From: Palsa-739 sp036512155
GTDB taxonomy: Bacteria > Actinomycetota > Thermoleophilia > Gaiellales > Gaiellaceae
Assembly: GCA_036512155.1 (NCBI GenBank)
Contig: DATCBD010000039.1
Coordinates: forward strand, 18,361 to 82,360
Direction of reading: 5' to 3'
Length of the DNA stretch: 64,000 nt
Numbering within the stretch: position 1 is the stretch's first letter; each line of letters starts with the position of its first letter. Shown piece after piece: positions 34,574 to 45,838 of the stretch. The notes beneath the pieces were generated by a model. It was not told the DNA's origin. It was given only the letters and a program-made list of their open reading frames with translations, and searched no databases. The translations under genes and the position numbers were made by a program.

Positions 34574-35556
34574 CGTCCATCCGCCTCGTGCGCGACGACC
34601 TTCGCCCTCCGGGGCCGCCGCCGCGCCGCCACCTGCTCTCCGTCTCCGACCTCACGCGCGACGACGTGCAGCGGCTGCTCGGCACCGCGCGCACGTTCGA
34701 GTCCGCGCTCGACCGCGAGGTGAAGAAGCTGCCGACCCTGAAAGGCCGGCTCGTCGTCAACCTCTTCTACGAGGCGTCCACGCGCACGTCGTCGAGCTTC
34801 GAGCTCGCCGCGAAGCGGCTCTCCGCCGACACGCTCACGATCAAGTCGGCGGGCTCTTCGGTGGACAAGGGCGAATCGCTGAAGGACACCGCGCAGACGC
34901 TCGGCGCGTACGACCCGGACGTGATCGTCATCCGGCATCCGCAGATCGGAGCGCCGCAGCTCGTCGCCCGCGTCACCGACGCGCACGTGGTGAACGCCGG
35001 GGACGGGAAGCATCAGCATCCGACGCAGGCGCTGCTCGACCTGTACACGATGCAACAGGAGTTCGACCGCCTCGAAGGGCTCCACGTCGCCGTGGTCGGA
35101 GACGTCCTGCACTCGCGCGTCGCACGCTCGCTGCTGCAGGCGTTCGCGCTCGTCGGGATCCGCTGCACGCTCGTCGGGCCGCCGGCGCTCCTGCCGCGCG
35201 GGCTCGACGCGGAGATGACGACCGACATCGGCGTCATCCGCGACGCCGACGTCGTCTACGTCCTGCGCATGCAACAGGAGCGCATGGAGGCGGGCTCGAA
35301 CTACGTTCCGAGCCTGCGCGAGTACGCAGCGCGGTGGGGCGTCACGCCCGACCGGCTGCGGCCGGGCCAGAAGGTCATGCACCCGGGACCGATGAACCGC
35401 GGCGTCGAGATCGACCCGCGCGTTGCGGACTCGGTCGACGCGCTCGTCGAGACGCAGGTGCGGTCGGGCCTCGTGATCCGGATGGCTGTCCTCTACGACG
35501 TGCTCACCGGCGGCCCCGTCGGGGTGCGCGCGCTCGCGGCCGCGGAGGTGGCGTGA
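34570..35556 (+). CDS. pyrB: Aspartate carbamoyltransferase, catalytic chain
   Basis: A 328-residue ATCase: HLLSVSDLTRDDVQRLL, carbamoyl-phosphate motif FYEASTRTSSSFE, the SSVDKGESLKDT loop, GDGKHQHPTQALLDL and HPGPMNRGVEI. No pyrI regulatory chain is present, as usual in actinobacteria. Coupled to pyrR by ATGA and to pyrC by TGATG. Confidence 0.96.
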   Translation: MTSIRLVRDDLRPPGPPPRRHLLSVSDLTRDDVQRLLGTARTFESALDREVKKLPTLKGRLVVNLFYEASTRTSSSFELAAKRLSADTLTIKSAGSSVDKGESLKDTAQTLGAYDPDVIVIRHPQIGAPQLVARVTDAHVVNAGDGKHQHPTQALLDLYTMQQEFDRLEGLHVAVVGDVLHSRVARSLLQAFALVGIRCTLVGPPALLPRGLDAEMTTDIGVIRDADVVYVLRMQQERMEAGSNYVPSLREYAARWGVTPDRLRPGQKVMHPGPMNRGVEIDPRVADSVDALVETQVRSGLVIRMAVLYDVLTGGPVGVRALAAAEVA

Positions 35557-36857
35557 TGCTGTACCTGAAGGATCGCCCGGGAGCGAACATCGTCGTGCGA
35601 GGTGCACGCGTGCTCGATCCGGTCGAGGGAATCGACTCGGTCGTCGACGTGCGCATCGACGCCGGCGTCATCTCCGCGATCGGCGAGCAGCTCGACACGA
35701 ACGAGCATCGCGTCGTCGACGGGGCCGGCCTCGTGCTCGCGCCCGCGTTCGTCGACCCGCACGTGCACCTGCGCACGCCAGGCCGCGAGGACGAGGAGAC
35801 GATTGCGAGCGGCACGCAGGCTGCGGCGGCCGGCGGTTTTTGCGCGATCCTCGCAATGCCGAACACCGATCCGGTTGTCGACTCTGCGGCAACACTCGGC
35901 GCACTCGTGGAGACGGCGGGCCGCGAGGCCGAAGTCGCCGTCGGCTTCCTTGCCGCCATCACGCGCGGCCAGCGGGGCGAAGAGCTGACCGAGATGGCGG
36001 AGCTCGCCGACGCCGGCGCGGTCGCGTTCTCCGACGACGGCGTTCCCGTCGCGTCGGCCGGGATGATGCGCCGCGCGCTCCAGTACTCGTCCATCACCGG
36101 CCGCAAGCTCGCACTCCACTGCGAGGAGCGCTCGCTCTCGCACGACGGGCACGTGCACGAAGGCGCGGTCGCCGCCGAGCTCGGCTTCGCCGGCTACCCG
36201 TCGGTGGCGGAATCGGTGATGGTCGAGCGCGACCTCGCGCTCGCCGCGTACGAAGGACAGCCCATCCATCTGCTCCATCTTTCGTCCGTGGAATCCGTGA
36301 CCGCGCTTCGTCGCGCCCGCGCCGCCGGCGTCGCGGCGACGGCGGAAGTGACGCCGCACCATCTCGTTCTCACGGACGACGTCGTTCGCTCGCTCGACCC
36401 GAACGTGAAGATGAATCCTCCGCTGCGCGCAGAGCTCGATCGCGCAGCACTCCTCGACGCGCTCCGCGACGGGACGATCGAGTCGATCGCGACCGACCAC
36501 GCGCCGCACGCGTTGCACGAGAAGGACGTTCCGTTCGAGGCGGCGCCGTTCGGCGTCACTGGCCTCGAGACCGCGTTCGCCGTCCTGTACACGCGGCTCG
36601 TGCAGCCCGGGCTCCTGCCCCTGGCGACCCTCGTCGAGCGAATGACGGCAGGACCGGCACGCGCTTTCGGCCTCGACCGGCCGTGTGTCGCCGTCGGCGC
36701 CGCGGCCAACCTCGTGCTCCTCGATCTCGAGCGCGAGTGGGACGTCGACGCGCAGTCCTTCAGATCGCGCTCGCGCAACAGCTGGCTGCTCGGCGAGCGG
36801 CTCACGGGAGTCGTCGCGATGACGATTGCCGGCGGCGCGGTGGCGTTCGAGGCATGA
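35556..36857 (+). CDS. pyrC: Dihydroorotase
   Basis: A 433-residue type I dihydroorotase: FVDPHVHLRTPGREDEETI (metal His pair), FCAILAMPNTDPVVD, ALHCEERSLS, LLHLSSVESV, VTPHHLVLTDD, KMNPPLR and IATDHAPHALHEK. It closes carbamoyl-aspartate to dihydroorotate. All metal and substrate residues are present. ATG 35556 overlaps the pyrB stop; carA ATG overlaps its stop by 4 bases. Confidence 0.96.
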   Translation: MLYLKDRPGANIVVRGARVLDPVEGIDSVVDVRIDAGVISAIGEQLDTNEHRVVDGAGLVLAPAFVDPHVHLRTPGREDEETIASGTQAAAAGGFCAILAMPNTDPVVDSAATLGALVETAGREAEVAVGFLAAITRGQRGEELTEMAELADAGAVAFSDDGVPVASAGMMRRALQYSSITGRKLALHCEERSLSHDGHVHEGAVAAELGFAGYPSVAESVMVERDLALAAYEGQPIHLLHLSSVESVTALRRARAAGVAATAEVTPHHLVLTDDVVRSLDPNVKMNPPLRAELDRAALLDALRDGTIESIATDHAPHALHEKDVPFEAAPFGVTGLETAFAVLYTRLVQPGLLPLATLVERMTAGPARAFGLDRPCVAVGAAANLVLLDLEREWDVDAQSFRSRSRNSWLLGERLTGVVAMTIAGGAVAFEA

Positions 36858-37883
36858 CGGGCTTCCTCGCACTCGAGGACGGGACCGTCTTCCGCGGCGA
36901 GTCGGTCGGCTCTGAGGGCTTCGCCGCCGGAGAGGCCGTCTTCACCACCGGGATGAGCGGCTATCAGGAGGCAGTCACCGATCCGAGCTTCGCAGAGCAG
37001 ATCGTCTGCTTCACGGCGCCGATGATCGGCAACTACGGCATCGCCGCCGCACGCTCCGAGTCGGGCCGGGTGCACGCGAAGGCGGTGCTCATGCGCGAGG
37101 CGCGCGGCCCGGAGTGGACCGAGTGGCTGCACGAGCGCGGCATCGTCGCGCTGTCGGGCATCGACACGCGGTCGCTCGTGCTGAAGATCCGCGATCTCGG
37201 CTCGATGCGGGCGGTCGCCGTCGCCGGCGGCGGCTCGATCGAGGAAGCGGTTGAGGCAGCTCGCGCGCTGCCGCCGATGGAGGGGCGCGCACTCGCAGCA
37301 GCTGTCTCGACGACCGAGCCGTTCGTCTTCGCCGAAGAGGGCCGCGCGCGCGTCGCGGTCGTCGACTACGGCGTGAAGAGCTCCGTGCTCCGTCGGCTTG
37401 CCGCCGCGGGCGCCGCCGTCACCGTCCATCCGCATGACGTCGGCGCCGACGAGCTGGCCGGCTACGACGGCGTCCTCTTCTCACCAGGCCCCGGCGACCC
37501 GGGACCGCTCCAACCGGAAGTGGCGACGATGCGCGACCTGCTCGGGCGCACGCAGGTGCTCGGCATCTGCCTTGGCCACCAGGTGCTGGCGCTCGCGACC
37601 GGGCACGAGACGTTCAAGCTCCCGTTCGGCCACCGCGGCGCGAACCATCCGGTCCTGCAGCGCGCCGACCAGCGCGTGCTCGTCACGAGCCAGAACCACG
37701 GCTTCGCCGTGCGCGCGACCGATACCGAGGTGGCGACGCACGTCTCGCTCTACGACGGCACCGTCGAAGGCCTCGAGTTCCCGGAGCTGCGCGCCCGCTC
37801 GCTGCAGTTCCATCCCGAGGCCGGCCCCGGCCCGCACGACGCGTGGCCGCTGCTCGAGCACTGGGTGGACGAGGTTGCCGCCA

Positions 37884-37891
<8 letters not shown>
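36854..37891 (+). CDS. carA: Carbamoyl-phosphate synthase small subunit
   Basis: A 345-residue glutaminase subunit: LEDGTVFRGESVGSEGFAAG, FTTGMSGYQEAVTDPS, GIDTRSLVLKIRDLG, then the class I amidotransferase domain with SPGPGDPGP, nucleophile Cys in GICLGHQVLAL, and the closing FHPEAGPGPHDAW. It passes ammonia to CarB. Overlaps carB by 8 bases. Confidence 0.96.
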
Positions 37892-40959
<3,068 letters not shown>

Positions 40960-40982
<23 letters not shown>

Positions 40983-41622
40983 CGTCGCTGGCGTCGAAGC
41001 GATCGGCGCGTACACGCTGCTTCGCCTCGATCGCGGCGGCCTCGACCCGGGAGCGCCGGGACAGTTCTTCATGCTCGAGGCGCCGGGGCGCCTGCTGCCG
41101 CGCGCGCTCTCGCTCTGCCTCGCGCCGCCCGGCGAGCTCGCGTTCCTGCTCGAAGTGGTCGGCCCCGGGACGGAGGCGCTCTGCGCGCTGCAGCCGGGCG
41201 AGCGCATCCACGTCTTCGGCCCGCTCGGCAACGGTTTCCGGCTCGACGTCGAGCGGCCGCTCCTCGTGGGCGGCGGCATTGGCATGGCCCCGCTGCCGTA
41301 TCTCGCCGAGAAGATCGGCCGTCCGCCGGTCGTGCTCGGTTTCCGCTCCGACCTCCACGCTGAGGCGGCGGCACTCCTTCCCGACGCGGAGGTCGTCGTC
41401 GACCCGGTGCTCGTCACCGAGCTGATCGAGCCCGGCTTCGACGTGCTCGCGTGCGGGCCGGAACCGATGCTGCGCGCGGTCGCCGAACGGAGCCCGGGTG
41501 GGCAGCTCGCGTGGGAGGCGGCGATGGCCTGCGGGTACGGCGCGTGTTACGGGTGCGCGTTCGAAGTCGACGGCGAGCTGAAGCGGCTGTGCGTGGAGGG
41601 CCCCGTTCTTGCGGCTGCTTAA
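40960..41622 (+). CDS. pyrK: Dihydroorotate dehydrogenase electron-transfer subunit
   Basis: A 220-residue FAD/2Fe-2S protein. FAD domain GQFFMLEAPGRLLPRALSLC, NAD domain VGGGIGMAPLPYLAE and ACGPEPML, and the cluster-binding CGYGACYGCAFE...RLCVEGP with four Cys. It gives class 1B dihydroorotate dehydrogenase its NAD+ link. Overlaps carB by 23 bases and pyrD by 14. Confidence 0.94.
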
Positions 41623-42436
41623 CGCCTCCGGCTGCCTCGACGCGCTGACGGCGCCGGAGGTGGCGCGGCAGCTCGACGGCTTCGTCACGAAGACGATCAC
41701 CCCGTTGCCGCGTGAAGGGAACGCGCCGCCGCGCATCGCCGAGACGGCGCACGGGATGCTAAACGCGATCGGCCTCGCGAACCCCGGGCGCGAGCGCTTC
41801 CTGGCCGAGACGCTCCCTCGTCTGCTCGAGCTGAAGCTGCCGCTCTGGATCTCCGTCGGCGGGTTCTGTGCCGCCGACTACGCCGAGACCTGTGCCGCGC
41901 TCGCCGGCGTCGAGGCGATCGAGTTGAACCTTTCGTGCCCGAACGTGGACGAGGCGGCCGACTCGTCTGCGGAGATCGTCGCCGCCTGCCGGCGGGCCAC
42001 GGCGCTGCCGCTGTACGCGAAGCTCTCGGCCGCGCACCCGGATCTGGGAGAGGTGGCGCGTGCGGTGGCGGCCGCCGGGGCAGACGGTCTCTCGCTCATC
42101 AACACGCTGCGCGGCATGGCGCTTCATCCGCGCTCCCTCGAGCCACTTCTCGCCCGCGGGCAGGGCGGGCTCTCCGGCCCGTCCCTCAAGCCGGTCGCGC
42201 TCGCCGCGGTGCACACCTGTTACGCGGCGACGAAGTTGCCGGTCGTCGGGATGGGTGGAGTGGTCACCGGGCAGGACGTGGTGGAGCTCGTCGCGTGCGG
42301 CGCGCGCGACGTCGCGCTCGGGACCGTCCTCTTCTCGGACCCGGATGCACCCTCGCGCGTGCGCGCGGAGATCGCCTCCGTGGACCTGGACGAGGTATTC
42401 GGGACCGCGCACGAAGCGAGTGAAGTGCTCGCTTGA
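41609..42436 (+). CDS. pyrD: Dihydroorotate dehydrogenase, class 1B catalytic subunit
   Basis: A 275-residue FMN barrel: FVTKTITPLPREGNAPPRIAE, GMLNAIGLANPG, IELNLSCPNV, LYAKLSA, GGLSGPSLKPVAL and VVGMGGVVTGQDVVELVACGA. Pairing with pyrK shows an NAD-linked class 1B enzyme; it is short compared with ~300 usual. TTG start 41609 inside pyrK. It takes the position held by pyrF in other actinobacteria. Confidence 0.94.
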   Translation: MRLLNASGCLDALTAPEVARQLDGFVTKTITPLPREGNAPPRIAETAHGMLNAIGLANPGRERFLAETLPRLLELKLPLWISVGGFCAADYAETCAALAGVEAIELNLSCPNVDEAADSSAEIVAACRRATALPLYAKLSAAHPDLGEVARAVAAAGADGLSLINTLRGMALHPRSLEPLLARGQGGLSGPSLKPVALAAVHTCYAATKLPVVGMGGVVTGQDVVELVACGARDVALGTVLFSDPDAPSRVRAEIASVDLDEVFGTAHEASEVLA

Positions 42437-42460
42437 TCCGCGCCAAAGCGTTGGTAGTAT
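42433..42460 (+). promoter_or_regulatory. Promoter of mihF
   Basis: TTGATC (42433-42438) and TAGTAT (42455-42460) separated by 16 bases, ending 10 bases before the mihF ATG, so the message would have a leader of only a few bases. Confidence 0.6.
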
Positions 42461-42470
42461 CCGGGCGCTC

Positions 42471-42803
42471 ATGCCGACGGCCGCGAAGACGCAAGCGCAC
42501 GCACCTCTCCGGTCGCTCGATCAACGCATGGACGCACTGAAGCGCGCGAACGATGTGCGCGTGCGTCGCGCAAAGCTCAAGAAGGACCTCAAGGACGGCC
42601 GGGTGCGCATCGAGCAGATTCTCGGCAACCCACCCGAGTACGTGTCGACGGCGAAGGTCATCGACATCCTCATGGCGGTCCCGAAGTTCGGCCGCGTGAA
42701 GGCAGCGCGCTTCCTCAACACGTGCCGCATCAGCCAGTCGAAGACCGTCGGTGGTCTCTCCGATCGTCAGCGCGCGGAGCTGATTGACCTCTTCCACAAG
42801 TAG
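42471..42803 (+). CDS. mihF: Actinobacterial integration host factor
   Basis: A 110-residue basic nucleoid protein unrelated to proteobacterial IHF. LDQRMDALKRANDVRVRRAKLKKDLKDGRV, EYVSTAKVIDILMAVPKFGRVKAARFLN (helix-two-turn-helix) and GGLSDRQRAELIDLF match mIHF/sIHF. It binds and bends DNA. A promoter lies directly upstream. Position before gmk-rpoZ-coaBC is conserved in the phylum. Overlaps gmk by 20 bases. Confidence 0.95.
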   Translation: MPTAAKTQAHAPLRSLDQRMDALKRANDVRVRRAKLKKDLKDGRVRIEQILGNPPEYVSTAKVIDILMAVPKFGRVKAARFLNTCRISQSKTVGGLSDRQRAELIDLFHK

Positions 42804-43383
42804 AGCCCCCTCCGTCATCGTCGTCACCGGCCCCTCGGGAGCCGGCAAGGGGACGTTGATCCGGGAGGTGCTCGAACGCGTCCCCGGCATCGGTGCGACC
42901 GTCTCGGCGACGACCCGCGACCGGCGCCCGGGGGAGCTGGACGGCAAGGAGTACTACTTCCTCAGCACTGAGGATTTCCTGACCCGGATCGAGCGCGGGG
43001 ACCTCCTCGAGTACGTGACCTACGTGTCGGGCCACCGCTACGGCACGCTGCGCTCCGAGCTCGACCGCATCCGGAGCGAGGGCAAGGTGCCGCTGCTCGA
43101 GCTCGAGACCGAGGGTGCGCTGCGGGTCAAGGGCGAGGTCCCCGGTGCGGTGACGATCTTCATCTCGGCGAGCGTGGAGGAGCTCGAGCGGCGCCTGCGC
43201 GAGCGCGCGACCGAGAGCACCGGTGAGATCGGCGAGCGGATCGCCCTCGCGCGCCACCAGCTGGAGCAGGCCGACGAGTTCGACTACACGGTCGAGAACG
43301 ACGAGCTCGACCGGGCGGTGGAGGAGCTCACGAGGCTGGCCCGCGGCCTGCTTGCACCTGCCGGTACCATGTCCCGACCATGA
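42784..43383 (+). CDS. gmk: Guanylate kinase
   Basis: A 199-residue GMP kinase: P-loop VVTGPSGAGKGTLIREV, GMP site SATTRDRRPGELDGKEYYFL, EYVTYVSGHRYGT, and the lid ERATESTGEIGERIALA. TTG at 42784 is the best start (overlapping mihF), since the P-loop follows within 17 residues. Coupled to rpoZ by ATGA. Confidence 0.94.
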   Translation: MTSSTSRAPSVIVVTGPSGAGKGTLIREVLERVPGIGATVSATTRDRRPGELDGKEYYFLSTEDFLTRIERGDLLEYVTYVSGHRYGTLRSELDRIRSEGKVPLLELETEGALRVKGEVPGAVTIFISASVEELERRLRERATESTGEIGERIALARHQLEQADEFDYTVENDELDRAVEELTRLARGLLAPAGTMSRP

Positions 43384-43613
43384 TCCACCCTCGCGTTGAC
43401 GACCTGCTGCAGAACGTGGACTCCCGCTACGCACTCGTGATCGTGGCGGCGAAGCGCGCGCGGCAGATCAACAACTACCACCACCAGCTCGGCGAGGGCA
43501 CCTTCGACGACAATCCGCCGCCGCTTGTCGAGTCACGCTCGAAGAACTACCTCACAATGGCGATGGAAGAGATCGCCGAGGGTCTTCTGAGCTACGACTA
43601 CCCCAAGTCTTAG
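43380..43613 (+). CDS. rpoZ: RNA polymerase omega subunit
   Basis: A 77-residue omega: MIHPRVDDLLQNVDSRYALVIVAAKRARQIN with the conserved SRYxLVxxAAKRARQI, then LVESRSKNYLTMAMEEIAEG. It helps assemble and stabilise RNA polymerase. Overlaps gmk by 4 bases. Confidence 0.96.
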   Translation: MIHPRVDDLLQNVDSRYALVIVAAKRARQINNYHHQLGEGTFDDNPPPLVESRSKNYLTMAMEEIAEGLLSYDYPKS

Positions 43614-43635
43614 CTCCGGGAGGCACAATTCGCGC

Positions 43636-44790
43636 ATGGCGCGGATCCTGCTCGGAGTCAGCGGCGGCATTGCGGCCTACAAGGCTTGCGAGGTCTGCCG
43701 GCTGTTCGTGAAGGGCGGGCACGAGGTCGTGCCGCTCGTCACGCCCGGGGCGGAACGCTTCGTCACCGCCGAGACCTTCCGTGCGCTCGCGCGCCGACCG
43801 GCCGGAGACGACGTCTATCTGCACCTGACGCGCGCCGACCTTCTCGTCGTGGCGCCGTGCACCGCGAACACCCTGGCCAAGCTCGCGCACGGGCTCGCGG
43901 ACAACGTCCTGACCGAGGCGGCGCTCGCGCACCGCGGGCCGGTCCTCGTCGCTCCGGCGATGAACCCGCGCATGTGGTCGCACCCGGCAACGCGCGCGAA
44001 CGCGGAGGCGTTGCGCGCCCGCGGCATCGTGCTCATCGGTCCCGATGAGGGCGAGACGGCCGAGGGCGAGCTCGGCGTGGGGAGGATGGTCGAGCCGGAC
44101 GAGATCGTGCGCGCGGCCGAAGAGCTGCTCGCCGGCAACAGCAAGCTGAAGGGGAAGCGGGTGCTCGTCTCCGCGGGAGGGACGCGCGAGCCGATCGACA
44201 CGGTGCGCTTCGTCGGGAACCGCTCGTCGGGACGCATGGGTGTTGCGCTTGCGGCGGAGGCGCGGCGGCGCGGCGCGCACGTGACCCTGCTCGGGGCCAA
44301 CCTCGCCGTGCCGGCGCCCCTCGGTGTCGAGCTCGTCGAGACGCCGACCGCGGCCGACCTCGAGCGGGAAGCGCTCGAACGCGGTACCGACGCCGACGTC
44401 GTCGTCATGGCGGCGGCCGTCGCCGACTACCGCCCGGCACTCGCCCTCGCCGGGAAGCGGCCGAAGGACACCGCCGCGTGGACCGTCGAGCTCGAGCCGA
44501 CCACCGACGTGCTCGCAACGCTCGGCGCCGCGAAACATCCCGGCCAGATTCTGGTCGGCTTCGCCGCCGACGAAGGCGAGCCCGGCCTCGCCCGCGCACG
44601 CGCGAAGCTCGACCGCAAGAACGCCGATCTCTTCGTCTACAACGACGTCGGGCGGGCGGACATCGGATTCGACTCCGCCGCCAACGAGGTGACGCTGATC
44701 GCGGCGAACGGCGAGCGGGCAGTCCCGAAGGCGCGGAAGGACGAGATCGCCGCGGCGATCCTCGACGAAGTCGAGAAGCTGATCCACTGA
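43636..44790 (+). CDS. coaBC: Bifunctional phosphopantothenoylcysteine decarboxylase/synthetase
   Basis: A 384-residue coenzyme A biosynthesis enzyme. CoaC part: LLGVSGGIAAYKACEVCR with the catalytic His expected further on, LLVVAPCTANTLAKLAHGLADN, PAMNPRMW. CoaB part from about residue 175: RVLVSAGGTREPIDTVRFVGNRSSGRMG, AAAVADYRP and DLFVYNDV. ATG 43636 with GGGAGG ahead. Confidence 0.95.
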   Translation: MARILLGVSGGIAAYKACEVCRLFVKGGHEVVPLVTPGAERFVTAETFRALARRPAGDDVYLHLTRADLLVVAPCTANTLAKLAHGLADNVLTEAALAHRGPVLVAPAMNPRMWSHPATRANAEALRARGIVLIGPDEGETAEGELGVGRMVEPDEIVRAAEELLAGNSKLKGKRVLVSAGGTREPIDTVRFVGNRSSGRMGVALAAEARRRGAHVTLLGANLAVPAPLGVELVETPTAADLEREALERGTDADVVVMAAAVADYRPALALAGKRPKDTAAWTVELEPTTDVLATLGAAKHPGQILVGFAADEGEPGLARARAKLDRKNADLFVYNDVGRADIGFDSAANEVTLIAANGERAVPKARKDEIAAAILDEVEKLIH

Positions 44791-45488
44791 ACGCCGTCGT
44801 GATGGCGGCCGGGGAGGGGACGCGCATGCGTCCACTGACCGAGCGCTGGCCGAAGCCCGTGCTGCCGATCGACGGGCGCCCGGTGATCGCCACGCTGCTG
44901 CGCGAGCTCGCCGCCGCGGGTTGCGCGCTCGTAGTCGTCGTCACCGGCCACCTGGCGGAGCAGGTCGAGGAGCTCATCGGCGACGGCAGCGCGTTCGGCC
45001 TCGAGATTCGCACCGTGCGGCAACCCGGCGTGCTCGGCTCCGCCGACGCGGTGCAGCGCGCGCTCTCGGCGGGCATCGAGCTTCCCTGCGTCGTCCTCGC
45101 CGCCGACACGGTGTTCACCGCCGGCGACGTCGGGGTGTTCGCGCAGGCGTTCACCCGCTCGGGCGCCGCCGGCGCGATGAGCGGCCGGCGCGATCCACCC
45201 GCCGAGTTCCCGCACCGCGCCGCGTTGAAGATCGTCGACGGCCTCGTCGTGAAGCCGATCGACGACGATCCGACCAATCCGGTCGGGAGCGCGCCGCTGT
45301 GGGCGCTCGGGCCAGAGCTCCGTCCGTTCGTGGACGCGCTCACCGGCCCGCCGTTCGAGCTCGGCGTCGCCTTCGAGAACGCGATCGCGGCCGGGCTTCC
45401 GATCGCGGGGCTCGAGATCGGGAGAACACGGGACTTGACGTATCCGATTGACTTGGTGAGGGAGAACTTCCCATACCTGGAGTCATGA
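44787..45488 (+). CDS. Sugar-nucleotide nucleotidyltransferase
   Basis: A ~233-residue protein with the nucleotidyltransferase signature NAVVMAAGEGTRMRPLTERWPKP, VVVTGHLAEQVEEL and VVLAADTVFTAGDV. It resembles the pyrophosphorylase domains that make NDP-sugars, but lacks a hexapeptide domain; the sugar cannot be told. The first strand (NAVVMAAG) begins at once after a CTG (44787) overlapping the coaBC stop as CTGA; GTG at 44799 would cut into that strand. I therefore favour the unusual CTG start. Confidence 0.82.
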   Translation: MNAVVMAAGEGTRMRPLTERWPKPVLPIDGRPVIATLLRELAAAGCALVVVVTGHLAEQVEELIGDGSAFGLEIRTVRQPGVLGSADAVQRALSAGIELPCVVLAADTVFTAGDVGVFAQAFTRSGAAGAMSGRRDPPAEFPHRAALKIVDGLVVKPIDDDPTNPVGSAPLWALGPELRPFVDALTGPPFELGVAFENAIAAGLPIAGLEIGRTRDLTYPIDLVRENFPYLES

Positions 45489-45838
45489 GCGAATCGACGT
45501 ACAGCCTCTTCCAGCAAGGCAAGGAGCATCTGCAGCGCGGCATGCCGGCCCAGGCGACGGTGGCGCTGGAGAAGGCAAAGAAGCGCGAGCCGAACAAGGA
45601 ATCGATCCGTGAGGCGCTCGGAATCGCGTACTTCCGGATTCGCCGCTGGGACGCGGCCGAGGCCGAGTTCCGCAAGCTGCTCGATCTCTCCCCGGTGAAC
45701 GACTACGCCCACTACGCCCTCGGACGCTGTCTCGAGAAGCAGGGACGCACGCACGAGGCGAACGGGCACTACAAGCTCGCGAGCTCCTTGAAGCCCGAGT
45801 CCGAGCAGTACCGCGCGCGGATACAGGAGCTCGACTAG
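45485..45838 (+). CDS. Small tetratricopeptide-repeat protein
   Basis: A 117-residue all-helical protein with about three TPR units (YSLFQQGKEHLQRGMPAQATVALEKAKKREPN; ESIREALGIAYFRIRRWDAAEAEFRKLLDLSPVN; DYAHYALGRCLEKQGRTHEANGHYKLASSLKPES). Likely a protein-protein scaffold. Its ATG overlaps the nucleotidyltransferase stop by 4 bases, and its stop overlaps that of the convergent GspE gene. Confidence 0.88.
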   Translation: MSESTYSLFQQGKEHLQRGMPAQATVALEKAKKREPNKESIREALGIAYFRIRRWDAAEAEFRKLLDLSPVNDYAHYALGRCLEKQGRTHEANGHYKLASSLKPESEQYRARIQELD